64,000 nt of DNA from Panagrolaimus kolymaensis (Eukaryota > Nematoda > Chromadorea > Rhabditida > Panagrolaimidae): contig JAJQJQ010000012.1 of assembly GCA_028622995.1 (NCBI GenBank), forward strand, positions 4,092,001 to 4,156,000, in the 5' to 3' direction. The translations under genes and the position numbers were made by a program. The notes beneath the pieces are model-generated. The model did no database searches. It was not told where the DNA came from and saw only the letters and a program-made list of their open reading frames with translations. Of the stretch, positions 1 through 11,326 are shown one piece after another (positions within the stretch are counted from its first letter, which is position 1; every line of letters begins with the position of its first letter).

Positions 1-3000
1 AAGCACATTTTGGTGAAGTAAGTTTCATAATTTTTCTCTCGAATATATTGACCAACAAGCATTTTTTTAGACCTTTCCCAAAGAAAAGCTTCAACTTCTT
101 GCAAACTTAGATACAAAGAAAAAGGAAAAGAAGCCAGTACAAAAGGCAACAAAAAAGAAAGGAAAAAATGTTTGTTTCGTTTTTCAAAAGGCAATCAAAT
201 AATATATGAAATATTTTAGAAGAATGGTCAAAATACTGACAGCACTGAAACAAGTGATGAAACTTCGACAACTTCCACAATCCAACAACAACCTAAAGTT
301 GTTGAATCAGTTGGTATTGAACCCACATTAAAAGCCTATGAACGAACTACTCCATTTGAATCCGAAAACAAGAACAACAACAATAATAACAACAAGAAAA
401 AGAATAAAGTTAAAAAAGTTGAAGCTGAAGCCCCTAAAGTAATATTCCAAAAGTTTAGTTTAAAAGGTTGTGTATTATTGGTATTTTAGAAGGAGAATAT
501 TATCCCTGAACCTATTGAAGAAATCATCGAAAAGCTTGAAATCAAAATTGAAGAAGCTGAAAAGCAACAAGCTGCTGCTCCAGCTCCAGCAGCTCCCGCG
601 GCAGTAAAAGAAAAGAATCGCAAAAAGCGAGGTAAATTTTTTTTTGCGACTTTGATGTACCGATTTTATCCGTTTTATATTTTTATTTTCATTGCTAGAA
701 TATCGCTTCGTTAACCCTTTGAGCTCAACTTTATTTAAACCCAACACCTTAGACTTTTTTTCCTTTCAAGGTCAATCCAAACTTCTATTAGTTTTTGAAG
801 GGACAAATTGCAAAAAAAAGAAGTAACGACGACCCATTTTAAGACTGCTTTTATGAAGGAGAAAATAGATACACTTGGCAGCAGCATACTTTTATGAAAT
901 ACTACAACCCGCAATGTTTATGTTAGAGACCAAAAAAAAGTATAAACGGAAGTTTAATTCACGCAACTTTTTTTTGATTGATCAATGCTAGAGGCTAAAA
1001 AAGGGGAAAAGAATGATAAGAATTTTCCTTTTCTGGGTGCGCGATTATGCAATAACAGCATTTTTATGTTATTTATAAATTTGCTAACAGGTTTTTTATA
1101 ATTTTTATAATTTAGCTGCTGTCCCTCAAGCACCACAAGAAGTAATCACAAATTTGGATGAAGATAAATTCATTACTCGCATTGCTTCCATTAATGAACT
1201 CCAACCTGAATACCTTTCATTTATCACAGAATTTATCAACCATGTCCACAATGAAGTATGTCATTCTTCTATTTGCAGTAAAAAAATTATTAAAATTTTT
1301 AGCGTTTTGAATTTGGATCCGTTCGTGATCAAGTCCATCATTTACAAACCAAAATGCGAGGTAATGAAAAAATTGTTCAAAACAAAGATGGCGAAATTAT
1401 TAAAATTCGAAACGAACTCTCAAAAACCCAAAAATCTGCATTTGAAACTAAAAGCCGTATTGATGATTTAACTCATCAATTGCAAGCTACCCAAAAATCT
1501 CTTTATGAAGCTCGCCAACCAAAGCCTAATGAAGAACTTGAAAAACTTCGAAAAGAGCATTTTGATTTAAAAGCTCGTCTTCAAGCAGCAAGTGAACATG
1601 CAAAAGAGGTTGAAAAATTAAAAGTTGAACTTAATCAAGCTAAGAAAACTCTTTCCCAACCAACAACCGTTGATCATTCTCTTCAACAACGCCTTAAAGA
1701 ACTCGAGAATAAACTTGCTAAATCGGAAGAAGCTGTTGCACATTCAAATGAATCCCTTAAAACCATTCAAAATGAAAATAAAAATCTTCGTGATCGAGAA
1801 CAACAAATTTCAGCTGAAGTTGATGCATTAACTCGAGAAATTGATGAAATTCAACACGTTCGAATTGAAAAGGAAAACTTTGCTCAAGCCCCAGATAATT
1901 CAGAAGAATTAAATAAATTGAAACAAGAAATCGATGAACTTGAAAACAAAAATGATATGTGCAATGGCGCTATCGCAAAATTAAATATTGAACTTCGAAA
2001 ATCATATTCAGAAACAATGGAATATAAAAAAGATAGAGACGATATGAAAGAGCGACTTGAAACTTTGTCAAATGAAAAGAAGGACCTCGCTAAAAAGCTT
2101 GATATCGCTGAAAAGAAACTCGAAGATTTCACTCAATATTATGAAACCTCAACAAATAAAATTCGTGAATTAGAAAATGAATTAAATTCTTTGGAATTGG
2201 AAAAGAAGTAAGAAAGAAAATTTGAGTTGAGAGTGACTTTTATAATAAATTTGTTTAATTTTAGTGACCTTAAAAAACAACTTATTGAAGAACGTGAACA
2301 TATTGATAAATTAGAAGATTCACTTGCAACCCAAACAAATGCAACCCCATCTTCATCATCCTCAGATAATAGCGAAAAGGTCAAAGAACTTGAAACTCAA
2401 ATTGAAGCTTTATCGGTTGAAAAGCAAGATTTGATTAAAAAGCTTGATATTGCTGAAAAGAAACTCGGTGATTTTACTGGTAATTATGAAGGCACTTCAA
2501 GCAAGACTAGTGAATTAGAAAAGGAGCTTGCAACAGTTACAGCCAAAAAAGAAGTTCGTTATTTTATTACAGATGCTTTGATTAATTTTTTCTAATTATT
2601 TCTTTAGGAGCTTCACGCATTAAATATGAGACTTGTTGAAAAGGTTCATGTTGCGGAAGAACAAGCTACAAAAGTATTAAAGGAATCAGATGAACAAAAA
2701 GTGGAAAATTTAAGACAACTTGTTGCTGCTCTTTCAACTTCTCTTAAATCTGCAAATATTAAAATCTCTGAAACTTCTCCAAAAACAGAAGAAGAATTCA
2801 CCAAATGGATTCAAGGATTACCAAGTGCAATTAAATCTGTCACATCTGAACATAAACCCACTATTACAATAGCAGCTGAACAAACTTCCAAAAAAGACCA
2901 ATCACAAACTAATAATAATGATGAAGAAGCTAAGAAATTGAGAACCGAAGTTAAAAGATTGGAAAAAATTATTGAAACTTTGGTAAACAACCGTTTTTTT

Positions 3001-3373
3001 TATATGTTTGGTTTAATGAAACAAATAATCCGTTTATAGGCTCAACAGCTTGATATTATCGAAAAAGCATATAGCGAAAAAGAAGCGGAATTGAAAGCTG
3101 AACTTAATGCTCTTGAAAAGGTTAGACATCTTTAAAATTAGTTTTTTTTTGTTGCTTCAATTTTGGAGGGATTAAATCTATCATACATATTTTTTAACAA
3201 AGCTTTATTTATTTTCTAACTTCTTTTTTCTTCTTTTTCTTTTCAACAAAGCCCCAATGGAATTGTTTTAGAATTTCCAAAGTTCCAAACCACCACCACC
3301 CACACTTGTAAGCCCTGGATCTTTAGCTTCTTCATCAACAGCAGATAGCGCGGAATGGGAGCTCGTTCAATAA
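1..3373 (+). CDS. Coiled-coil, Lys-rich RRBP1/kinectin-like protein (5' end outside window)
   Basis: This is the 3' part of a multi-exon gene that enters from the left edge. Exons seen are about 1-17, 71-170, 222-438, 490-631, 1116-1255, 1303-2207, 2265-2549, 2609-2981, 3039-3119 and 3272-3373. The early exons encode a Lys/Asn-rich basic stretch (KKKEKKPVQKATKKKGKN) and an acidic-Pro/Ala stretch. The remainder is a long charged coiled coil. It ends in a Ser/Pro tail closing with SAEWELVQ. A basic lysine region followed by a long coiled coil is the layout of ribosome-binding protein 1/kinectin, ER proteins that bind ribosomes or motors. No N-terminal membrane segment can be checked because it lies outside the window. 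A stretch around KKLDIAEKKL is repeated once. Another Lys-rich coiled-coil protein is possible. Confidence 0.6.
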
Positions 3374-4357
3374 ATAATGAAAAATTCCTTTTCTTAAAAA
3401 AAAAGCAAGCGCCTCTTATTTTATTATTTTTCTGTTTTGCACCTATCCCTTTTCTACAAAGCTGGCTTTTTTATTTTATTGGTTCGAATTTATTTATTTC
3501 ATCGCAAATTATTAAATTAATTTATTTTTTTAGGATTAATGGCAATTTCCTCTCGGATTTCTACATTTCTTCAAAATTAGAGAGCATTCCTCTGCCTTTC
3601 TTTTATTATCGTTAATTTTTGTTTAATTGGTCAAAAAAAAGAAGTACGAGTATGTTCCATTTCCCTTCTCTGCAGACTTTTTTAAAATCATCTTTTGTTA
3701 ATTGTTAATAATAATTTTATATCATTGAATAGTCTCATCATTATTGAGGCTGAAAACATACATAATTTTTAATTTTTATGGTATTACTGTGATATTTATG
3801 TATTTCAAAATGCGTTAAAAATAAAGTATTAATATTTAGTTTTTATGGTGAATTAACACAATTACTGTAGCTTCAAAATGCTCTGGAAAGTATCGGTTAC
3901 TTAAAAAAAAATTTTCGGTTGATGTAAAAGAAAAGGGTTAAAAATAAAAAATGGCATCCAAAATATGTTGTATTTATGCTGCTAAAAAAAGAGATTAATT
4001 CCTTTCATAGAAATGCAGCGGAAATAACTAAAACATAAATACTTTTCAATAAAAAAGCTAGCTTTGAAATTTTAAAAGCTTGTAAATCTTGCACAGAATT
4101 TCTAAAGGTTGCTATCACCTTTATTGTTTCCTCATTTTGCAAGCTTCCAAACGTTAGCCATTCAAAACCGATCTTTTTTTAGAAACTTGCATACCGATCG
4201 ATAGTTGGTGATACACATTGGTTCTTGAGAATTTGAAGCCATCTCTCAATATTCTCAATAAGAAGAAGCAAAGAAGTTACAAAAGAAAAGTGAAACTGAA
4301 GCTAAAAGAAGAAAATTTTTGTTAGGAAAAATTGCTAAATTTGAAATAACTTTGTAA
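3374..4357. other. Intergenic, AT-rich
   Basis: This is the 3' flank of the coiled-coil gene and the 5' flank of PTRH2. It is low-complexity AT-rich DNA with open frames that lack protein-like composition. I see no RNA gene or clear repeat. Confidence 0.5.
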
Positions 4358-5010
4358 ATGGGAGGTAAATTTTTTTTCTCTTATTTTGATGAATTTTAAT
4401 AATAAATTTTTAGGAATATTATCAACTTTTTGGCCTCAATCATCAAATCGTTCAATTACTGGTCCAAATTATAGTGAAGTTGAAAACGAAGTTATTGGAA
4501 ATATGGGAAATACAACATCAACGATAGCTCGACATGCTCGACCTGGAAGAACTCATAAAATGGTTTTTGTTGCAAATATGGAACTTGGAATGGGAAAAGG
4601 AAAATTAGCTGCTCAAGTTGGACATGCATGTTTGGGAGTTTATCGTTTTGCGATGAGTTCAGATGATGTATCTTTTTTTGACTATGTTTTTGGAAGCTCA
4701 ATATGTTTATGAATTTTTAGGGACAAAATGCTCTTAACGCTTGGAGAGGTCATGGTGAAGTCAAAATTGCTGTGAAAGGAACTTCAACTGAACATCTTTT
4801 TGAACTTTATGAAAAGGCTAAAAGACTTGTATGTTTGATACTATTATGAAATTCATCAAATTTTATTCATATTGCTTTCAGAAACTTTATACTTATCTCG
4901 TACAAGATGCCGGCTACACTCAAATACCTCCAGGATCTCGAACTATATTAGCTGTATTTGGTCCAATGGAAGATGTCGATCAAGTTACTGGTGATCTCAA
5001 ATTGCTTTGA
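4358..5010 (+). CDS. PTRH2: Peptidyl-tRNA hydrolase 2 (PTH2 family)
   Basis: Exons are 4358-4364, 4414-4667, 4721-4828 and 4882-5010, joined in frame to about 165 residues. The PTH2 signature is clear: [20 protein letters not shown] followed by HACLGVY, then an [16 protein letters not shown] strand, and at the C-terminus [23 protein letters not shown]2 enzymes cleave peptidyl-tRNA that has dropped off ribosomes; the animal form is often mitochondrial and is linked to anoikis. The N-terminal 45 or so residues (Ser/Asn-rich) are not part of the catalytic fold. The first exon carries only two codons plus one base, so the start is set by the ATG at 4358 and the in-frame GT/AG junction. The family assignment is firm. 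Confidence 0.93.
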
Positions 5011-5156
5011 AACTTAATGAAATTGTTTTATTTTTTGTTTGTTAACTTGTTTATGATTTGCTTATAAATTTTATTTTGTAACTTTTCTTTTTATGATTTC
5101 TTTATCTTTATTACTTTTTCAAAAACTCAAACTTATGGGGAATATCGTTTTTTTCT

Positions 5157-5631
5157 TTATTTACCACCATTTTTGACACATGCACCACCATGGCATTGTT
5201 CGTCTTCGTGGCAGTCAATGCTGTCGGAACATTCAGGCCAAGATGATCGTTTGTGTTTTTGCTGCTGAAATTATAAAAATTTGAAAGGAATGTTTCGGAA
5301 GTTTATTACATGGCAAATTCCATCATCACAATGTTCCCATGAATTACAATCACTATCACTAGTGCATCGAGGCAAAGTTGATCGTTTACGAATTCGATTC
5401 ATTTTTGCTCGTTTCAAATGATCAACCATATTTTTTGTTCTTCGCTAAAACATTATCAGATTTCACTCTTCTCAAAAAAATCATCGAAGTAAAACTTACA
5501 TCCGAGCAATAATTGAATACACAAGAATTACATAACTTGCAATCGCTATCGCGTTCACATTTTGTTGGTGTGGATGTTACTGAAACAACCAAAACGCAAA
5601 CGATTACCAACAAGGCAAGAAAGACTTTCAT
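5157..5631 (-). CDS. Secreted precursor with three tandem four-Cys modules and dibasic sites
   Basis: Exons are 5631-5500, 5444-5310 and 5264-5157 (44+45+35 codons, 124 residues). A strong signal peptide (MKVFLALLVIVCVLVVSV) is followed by one Cys module per exon: CERDSDCKLCNSCVFNYC, CTSDSDCNSWEHCDDGIC and CSDSIDCHEDEQCHGGAC. Modules two and three share the spacing C-x5-C-x5-C-x4-C. Module one differs slightly (C-x5-C-x2-C-x2-C-x4-C). Modules two and three are each preceded by a basic furin-like site (RIRKRS and QKHKRSS), and the chain ends GGK. This predicts processing into about three disulfide-rich peptides. The spacing recalls EB-module or other small Cys-rich nematode secreted domains, but I do not recognise a named family. 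Splice phases are all 0. The start at 5631 is preferred over an in-frame upstream ATG because it begins directly with the signal peptide. Confidence 0.75.
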
Positions 5632-6626
<995 letters not shown>

Positions 6627-6698
6627 GGCTGAGTGGTCTAGTGGTATGATTCTCGCTTAGGGTGCGAGAGGTCCCGGGATCGATCCCCGGCTCAGCCC
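6627..6698 (+). tRNA. tRNA-Pro (anticodon AGG)
   Basis: A 72-nt cloverleaf: acceptor GGCTGAG/CTCAGCC, D arm beginning TGGTCTAGTGG (A box), anticodon loop TTAGGGT with AGG at 6659-6661, and T arm GGGATCGATCCCC (B box). A T-rich terminator follows at about 6711. It is the divergent partner of the TGG isoacceptor. Confidence 0.95.
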
Positions 6699-6785
6699 GA
6701 TATTTTTGCTTTTTTTTAACCCTAAGTTATAAAAAGGCAAATCAAAATTTATTGCTACAAAACAAATACAAATACTGGTTTTCAG

Positions 6786-6890
6786 AAATTCAACAACAGC
6801 TTTTCTTCTCTGTACGCTAAAAAAAGGATTGAGAGACTTACAAAGAAAAATAAAGTTCAATGTGAATGCTTGAATTTTTCATTTTTTTAT
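6786..6890 (+). pseudogene. Relic of the last exon and 3' end of the Tyr-rich secreted gene at 8562
   Basis: After a TTTCAG the sequence reads EIQQQLFFSVR and stops at 6818-6820. The intact gene ends GIQQQLFFTGR at 9211. The similarity continues into the 3' flank (the stretches around 6820-6885 and 9212-9265). No other exon of that gene is found nearby, so this is a truncated duplicate. It lies just upstream of a second duplicated block (6950-7432), suggesting that gene tail and downstream DNA were copied together. Confidence 0.7.
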
Positions 6891-6949
6891 GCTGGTTTTG
6901 AGAAAACGTCAAATAGTTTTCCATTTTTTATTTATGAAAAAATTAAAAT

Positions 6950-7432
6950 ATAAAAAAGGTTTATAAAATATTCAAAAAAAAATAAAATGAATGAAATAAG
7001 CAAAAGGCAAAAGCACTGAAAAGATTTTAAAATCAATCAATAATGTTTTTTTGCGCTGAAAACAACAAAATTATCTATCATCGTTTCTTTTTTCATTTTG
7101 CTTTAATGCTTTACAAAAAAATGTGTTTCATTTTTTTATAACAAAAAAAAAACAAGAGAAAGACTGTGTGAAAAAAAAAACACGGGGATCATCTCTCGTT
7201 GTTGATCAAGCAATGAAAGGTGGCTGTTATTCTTCAAAACATTGTAATTAAATTTTGAACGAAATAATTTACCTTTTTCATCCACCTTCAAGCGAAGATA
7301 AAAAATAATAAAGCAAAACATTCCGATAAAAAGATACAGACATTTTTTTTCTCCATTGTATTTATTTTCTTTCTTTTTTTTTATAAAAAATATTTCAACA
7401 TGCGTGAAATATTTACTAAAAAATATTGCTAA
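6950..7432. repeat. Duplicated block, copy 1 (partner 9955-10429)
   Basis: The outer left part (6950-7135) matches 9955-10130 with many substitutions and indels. The inner part (about 7140-7430) is almost identical to about 10133-10426, with one C/T difference visible near 7403/10397. It contains poly-A runs flanking GACTGTGTG and CACGGGGATCATCTCTCG. No convincing protein is encoded; a shared minus-strand 61-codon open frame is a by-product of the identity. Confidence 0.85.
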
Positions 7433-7672
7433 TAGATGATTCAAAATTTTAAATTTATTTTATCGGAATCATCACTTACCAAATTCAGAGGAGCGAAATA
7501 TGAAGTTTTAAAAAAAAAATGTGTATAGTATGAAAAATGGATTGTTTTTGTTTTGGATTTAGGCAAAAAAAGCTTTTATGAAGAATTTTTAATGAATTGA
7601 ACCACAGAAGACTGCATCGTTTAAAAGTTTCCAAATATTTAAGCACTTAAATAAAAAAAATACATGCGGCAA

Positions 7673-7802
7673 TCGCCAATAAGTTTCAAATCATTTGTGA
7701 CAACATTGATTTTTAGAAAAAATGCAAACATTCTTCAAACGTGACGAAGGTGGATTACTTTTAAGAGTTTGCAAGTTTCAGATTAAATTACAGGATAACG
7801 AA
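7673..7802 (+). repeat. Dispersed repeat with a small first-exon-like ORF, copy 1
   Basis: Matches about 40139-40270 on the same strand. An acceptor-like TTTTTAG precedes an ATG at about 7722 and a short frame beginning MQTFFKRDEGGLLLRVCKF, ending at a TGA near 7803. The partner begins MQAFFKRDEGDLL and stops early. It may be a copied 5' exon of a gene not in this window. Confidence 0.55.
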
Positions 7803-8561
7803 TGAATTAAAAAGGAAGCATTCAATGCCTTTCAAAGAAATTGCCCATTTTTAAAGATGACTAAAATGTCTCTGACTTTTTGGACTTTTGCTTCAATTAG
7901 AAATGATTAATAAAATTGCTTCTTTGCACTTTCAAAAACTTCTATGTACGTGCAAATATAAAAAAATGTGTATGATATTTTATTTGTGTGCAAAGAGGGC
8001 TTTAATTTTTAAAAGTTTACATAAAAAATAAAAAAATCACGAAAACAAAAGATCAAATGAGTTAACTTAAAGAAAAAATAATTGACTTTTTGCACCCACA
8101 TAAAACAATTACAAAACGATCCTTTATTTCTTTAAAATTGGTAGTGTCTGTTTTGCCACTTCTTTTTTCCCAAACTTCTAACCAAAAATAACTATTAAAA
8201 ACATTAAAAAAAATAAATATTTACTTAGTTTTAATTCTTATGTATAAACTATAAAACACATACCGAGAAAAATCATTGTAGCGTAAAAAATGAATTTGCA
8301 AAAAAGGTTTTAAATAAATTAATGATAAGCTAAAGTCCAGTTTTTATTCGCATTTTTTTATATTTCTTCTAAAGTTATCCAGGAAAATCTTGTTTTTAGT
8401 TTGAAGTAAATCAAAGGCGGATTATTTGACCATGAAGAAGATGCAGAGGAAATAAAATTAAGATGGAACCAAATCAAATCGAGATGTTTATTTATAAATT
8501 TTATTTTTAGAAAAGACTTTTTCCTTGAAAAGTTAATTTTAGACATTTTCGAAAGTTAAAA
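7803..8561. other. Intergenic, AT-rich
   Basis: 5' flank of the Tyr-rich secreted gene. Only AT-rich low-complexity DNA is visible. An acceptor-like TTTTTAG at about 8505-8511 precedes the ATG by about 50 bases and may be the trans-splice or UTR splice site. Confidence 0.45.
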
Positions 8562-9211
8562 ATGTTGCTTCATCGATTAGTGTTTATTGCCATAATAATG
8601 GCTGTTGTTTCTTTACATTCTGTTAATGGTCAACAACAAAGCGGTGTTGCTGCTTTGCAACGGCAAGGAATGACTGCCAGCCAAATTCATCAAAGATATC
8701 CATATTATAATTATTTTCCTAATTCTGGTAATGGCCCGAATTATTTATATTATAATGGTTATAGTTATGGCGATGGCAAAGGCGAAAGTAGTAAGTTTTT
8801 AGAAAATGAAATTGAGTGGAGTTAAAAATTTTGTTAGAAAAACTTTAGACCTTGAAAAGAATTTTTTCTTTAAAAAGTCATAGCCTAAAGTTAACAAATT
8901 TTTTTTTTGCAGCATGGGAAAAGAGCGTCCAATCAGGTATTCCAGGATTGGATCAACATACCCTTCAATATCGTGGCCGTCAATATTTTCCTCAAATTGA
9001 TCAAACTCAATTCATGCAATTTCATCGACCTCTTTATGTGGATCCTCAAGTTTCACAAGCTCTTGATCTTCAAACTGCTCAAGCTCGGCTTCAACAACCT
9101 CTTCCAACTCCAAATTTTTCATCACTCATGACTCCACAAAATTTCCCAACATTCAATCCTCAAGCTCTTCAATCTGGAATTCAACAACAGCTTTTCTTCA
9201 CTGGACGCTAA
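8562..9211 (+). CDS. Small secreted Tyr/Gln-rich protein, possible peptide precursor
   Basis: Two exons, 8562-8790 and 8913-9211, give 175 residues with a phase-1 intron. The N-terminus is a signal peptide (MLLHRLVFIAIIMAVVSLHS) followed by Gln-rich and then Tyr/Asn/Gly-rich sequence (YPYYNYFPNSG, YLYYNGYSYGDG). Exon 2 opens with Thr-Trp (TWEKSVQSGIPGLDQH) and is Gln/Pro-rich. The C-terminus is QLFFTGR, whose final Gly-Arg could serve as an amidation signal after trimming. I do not recognise the family. Shared layout with the gene at 11096 (signal, Tyr/Gly-rich exon 1, phase-1 intron, exon 2 starting T-W, basic C-terminus) suggests a related pair. The tail of this gene is duplicated at 6786. 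Confidence 0.75.
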
Positions 9212-9621
9212 AAAAAGATTGATAGATTTACAAAGAAAAAAAAAGTTCATTGACAATGTTTTGAATTTTTTATTTTTTTTTTTGCGCAATTTGTCCCTTT
9301 TTCAATCAAACATAATCAGTACAATTTTTTTCATAAAAGGTAATTAAACAAAGGTAAAAAAATTGATAAAAACAAAGAATTACGTCGTATATAAACAGGA
9401 CGTTGCAAAAAAGGTATTAACTTTTGCAGGAAAAATTTCATTGTTTTATTATCAATTTGTTTGCAAAAAATAAAGAATGCATAATGGTGGTTTTAAAAAC
9501 AATTCATTGTGTTTAACATCTATGTGAAAAGGTTTTATTGTTTTAAAATAATGAATTGATGTAATTAATCGTGTTTTGCTCGATCATTGATTCTCGATAC
9601 TAGCCGAGTTTAAAAAAACAA
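9212..9621. other. 3' flank of the Tyr-rich secreted gene
   Basis: AT-rich DNA with AATAAA-like signals. The first 50 bases match the flank of the 6786 relic. I see nothing else. Confidence 0.45.
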
Positions 9622-9801
9622 TTATTTTAAAACATCACTTTTGTTAAACTTGACTAAGATAAATGCCAAAAAATAAGTTACATTTCGAATGGCAGAATCA
9701 AGTGGTGGATGCATTCTAGCGTTTTCGCTACTTTGTGTTGGGGCAGAGGCCCCCTTTCCAGCAGCAACATCAGCTGGTTTTGCTGCTTTCTTATCATCCA
9801 T
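9622..9801 (-). CDS. Small hypothetical protein, Ala/Lys-rich
   Basis: The ATG at 9801 lies four bases after an acceptor-like TTATTTTTAG, as at a trans-spliced start. The frame encodes MDDKKAAKPADVAAGKGASA and then TQSSENARMHPPLDSAIRN before a hydrophobic tail (VTYFLAFILVKF), 59 residues in all. An alternative splice from about 9681 to 9654 would be only 28 bases, too short for an intron. The base composition is less AT-rich than its flanks, which favours coding. It sits within DNA separating the two parts of a duplicated segment. I do not recognise a family. Confidence 0.4.
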   Translation of the reverse strand: MDDKKAAKPADVAAGKGASAPTQSSENARMHPPLDSAIRNVTYFLAFILVKFNKSDVLK

Positions 9802-11095
9802 CTTGCTAAAAATAAAAAAACGTTTCAAATTTTTAAATTGAAAATCCCTTTTAATTTCTTTAGGATATATTTGTTGAAGAACTTAAATAAGTTGTTATAT
9901 TTTTGGATTATCTCTTCGTGTGTCATTAGACTCATGGATAACTTTATATTGAAAACAAAAAAAAGGTTTATAAAATATTCAAAAAAATAAATGAAAGAAG
10001 GAAAAGGCAAGCTCTCAAAAGCCTTTAAAATGAATCAATAACGTTTCAAATTATCTATCATCGTTTCTTTTTTCATTTTGCTTCAAAGCTTTTTTTTACA
10101 AAAAATATATTTTATGTGTTTCACTTTTTTTACAACAAAAAAAAAACAAGAGAAAGACTGTGTGAAAAAAAAAACACGGGGATCATCTCTCGTTGTTGAT
10201 CAAGCAATGAAAGGTGGCTGTTATTCTTCAAAACATTGTAATTAAATTTTGAACGAAATAATTTACCTTTTTCATCCACCTTCAAGCGAAGATAAAAAAT
10301 AATAAAGCAAAACATTCCGATAAAAAGATACAGACATTTTTTTTCTCCATTGTATTTATTTTCTTTCTTTTTTTTTATAAAAAATATTTCAACATGTGTG
10401 AAATATTTACTAAAAAATATTGTTTTGAACTAAAAAAAGTTCAATCAAAACATTCAAATTAGTGCAACAAAAAAAGAAAATTGGGAATAACAACTTAATT
10501 GTTTATGGTTTTGCACTTTTCCTTTGCCTTTCAGCGTGCGAGTCTTAAAGTTTTAAGATTGCTACAGAACTAAAAAAGTCTCACATAATTTTGTGATCCA
10601 AAAAAATCAATTATAATAACTTTAAAATTATTATTATCAAACAATTAGTAATTTTTTATACTCTTTTTTTATTTTCATTGTTTCCGTTTCATTTGATCAT
10701 TCGATGTCGTTTGAATAGCATCAATTTCATCGGCGGTTTACAACAACAAAAACAAGGGATGTAAATTAATTTTGTCTCTCTCTTTTAAGGACGAAAGTGA
10801 CGCATTTTTTCTTCGTTTTGTTTTATTATTGCTTACCTTTATTTTCAAGTATTTTCGAAACTTTTCTACAAACTTTTTTTGTGTGGTGTTTTTGTTATTG
10901 AATATATTGTTTAATAGAAAAATAGGCGGATCAAAAAATCAAGAACACAAATGTGTAAAACTTCAAGAAAATAAAAGGCATATAAATATAATCGAAGATT
11001 CGTAAAACAAGTATCAGTCAAAAATTAAAAAGGTTTAGAGACTCCCAAAAACAAGCTTTTTTCTTATTCCAATTTTTGTGTTAAAAAAATTAAAA
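9802..11095. other. Intergenic, mostly the second copy of a duplicated block
   Basis: 9955-10429 is copy 2 of the duplicated block. The rest is AT-rich. The last 100 bases are the 5' flank of the small secreted gene at 11096. No other gene is supported. Confidence 0.5.
9955..10429. repeat. Duplicated block, copy 2 (partner 6950-7432)
   Basis: The inner 290 or so bases are nearly identical to about 7140-7430, while the outer part is clearly diverged. Same orientation as copy 1. The two copies flank the gene at 8562. Confidence 0.85.
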
Positions 11096-11326
11096 ATGTT
11101 CACTCGAAAGATATTTCTTTTCTTTATTATTGTTGCAATTATTCAACTTTCTGTGAGCTATCCTCAATATTATGGCGGTTATGGTCTTAGTGATCCTGCA
11201 TTCAATGGCGGCACTCGATCAAGTAAGTCTAATTTACACTTTTTAAAAACGGCTTTTACTGATTTTTTTATTTTATTTTTAGCTTGGCAAGATTCCATTG
11301 TTCTTCATCTTTTTGGTCGCCGTTAG
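11096..11326 (+). CDS. Short secreted peptide precursor ending in FGRR
   Basis: Two exons, 11096-11222 and 11283-11326, encode 56 residues across a phase-1 intron. Residues 1-22 are a signal peptide (MFTRKIFLFFIIVAIIQLSV), then a Tyr/Gly-rich segment (YPQYYGGYGLSDPAFNGG). Exon 2 is only 14 codons: TWQDSIVLHLFGRR. The terminal Gly-Arg-Arg is a classical amidation/dibasic signal, so a neuropeptide-like product ending in Leu-Phe-amide is plausible. This is inferred from sequence only. An ATG at 11096 with an adenine-rich upstream context fixes the start. The structure resembles the larger gene at 8562. Confidence 0.65.
   Translation: MFTRKIFLFFIIVAIIQLSVSYPQYYGGYGLSDPAFNGGTRSSKSNLHFLKTAFTDFFILFLAWQDSIVLHLFGRR

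Noticed and set aside
7136..7444. 102-codon minus-strand frame within the duplicated block
   Set aside because: Low-complexity, Phe/Lys-rich composition and no domain. Its sharing with the second copy follows from DNA identity.
9654..9681. 28-base intron in the small gene at 9622-9801
   Set aside because: Shorter than any credible nematode intron; the frame is open without it.
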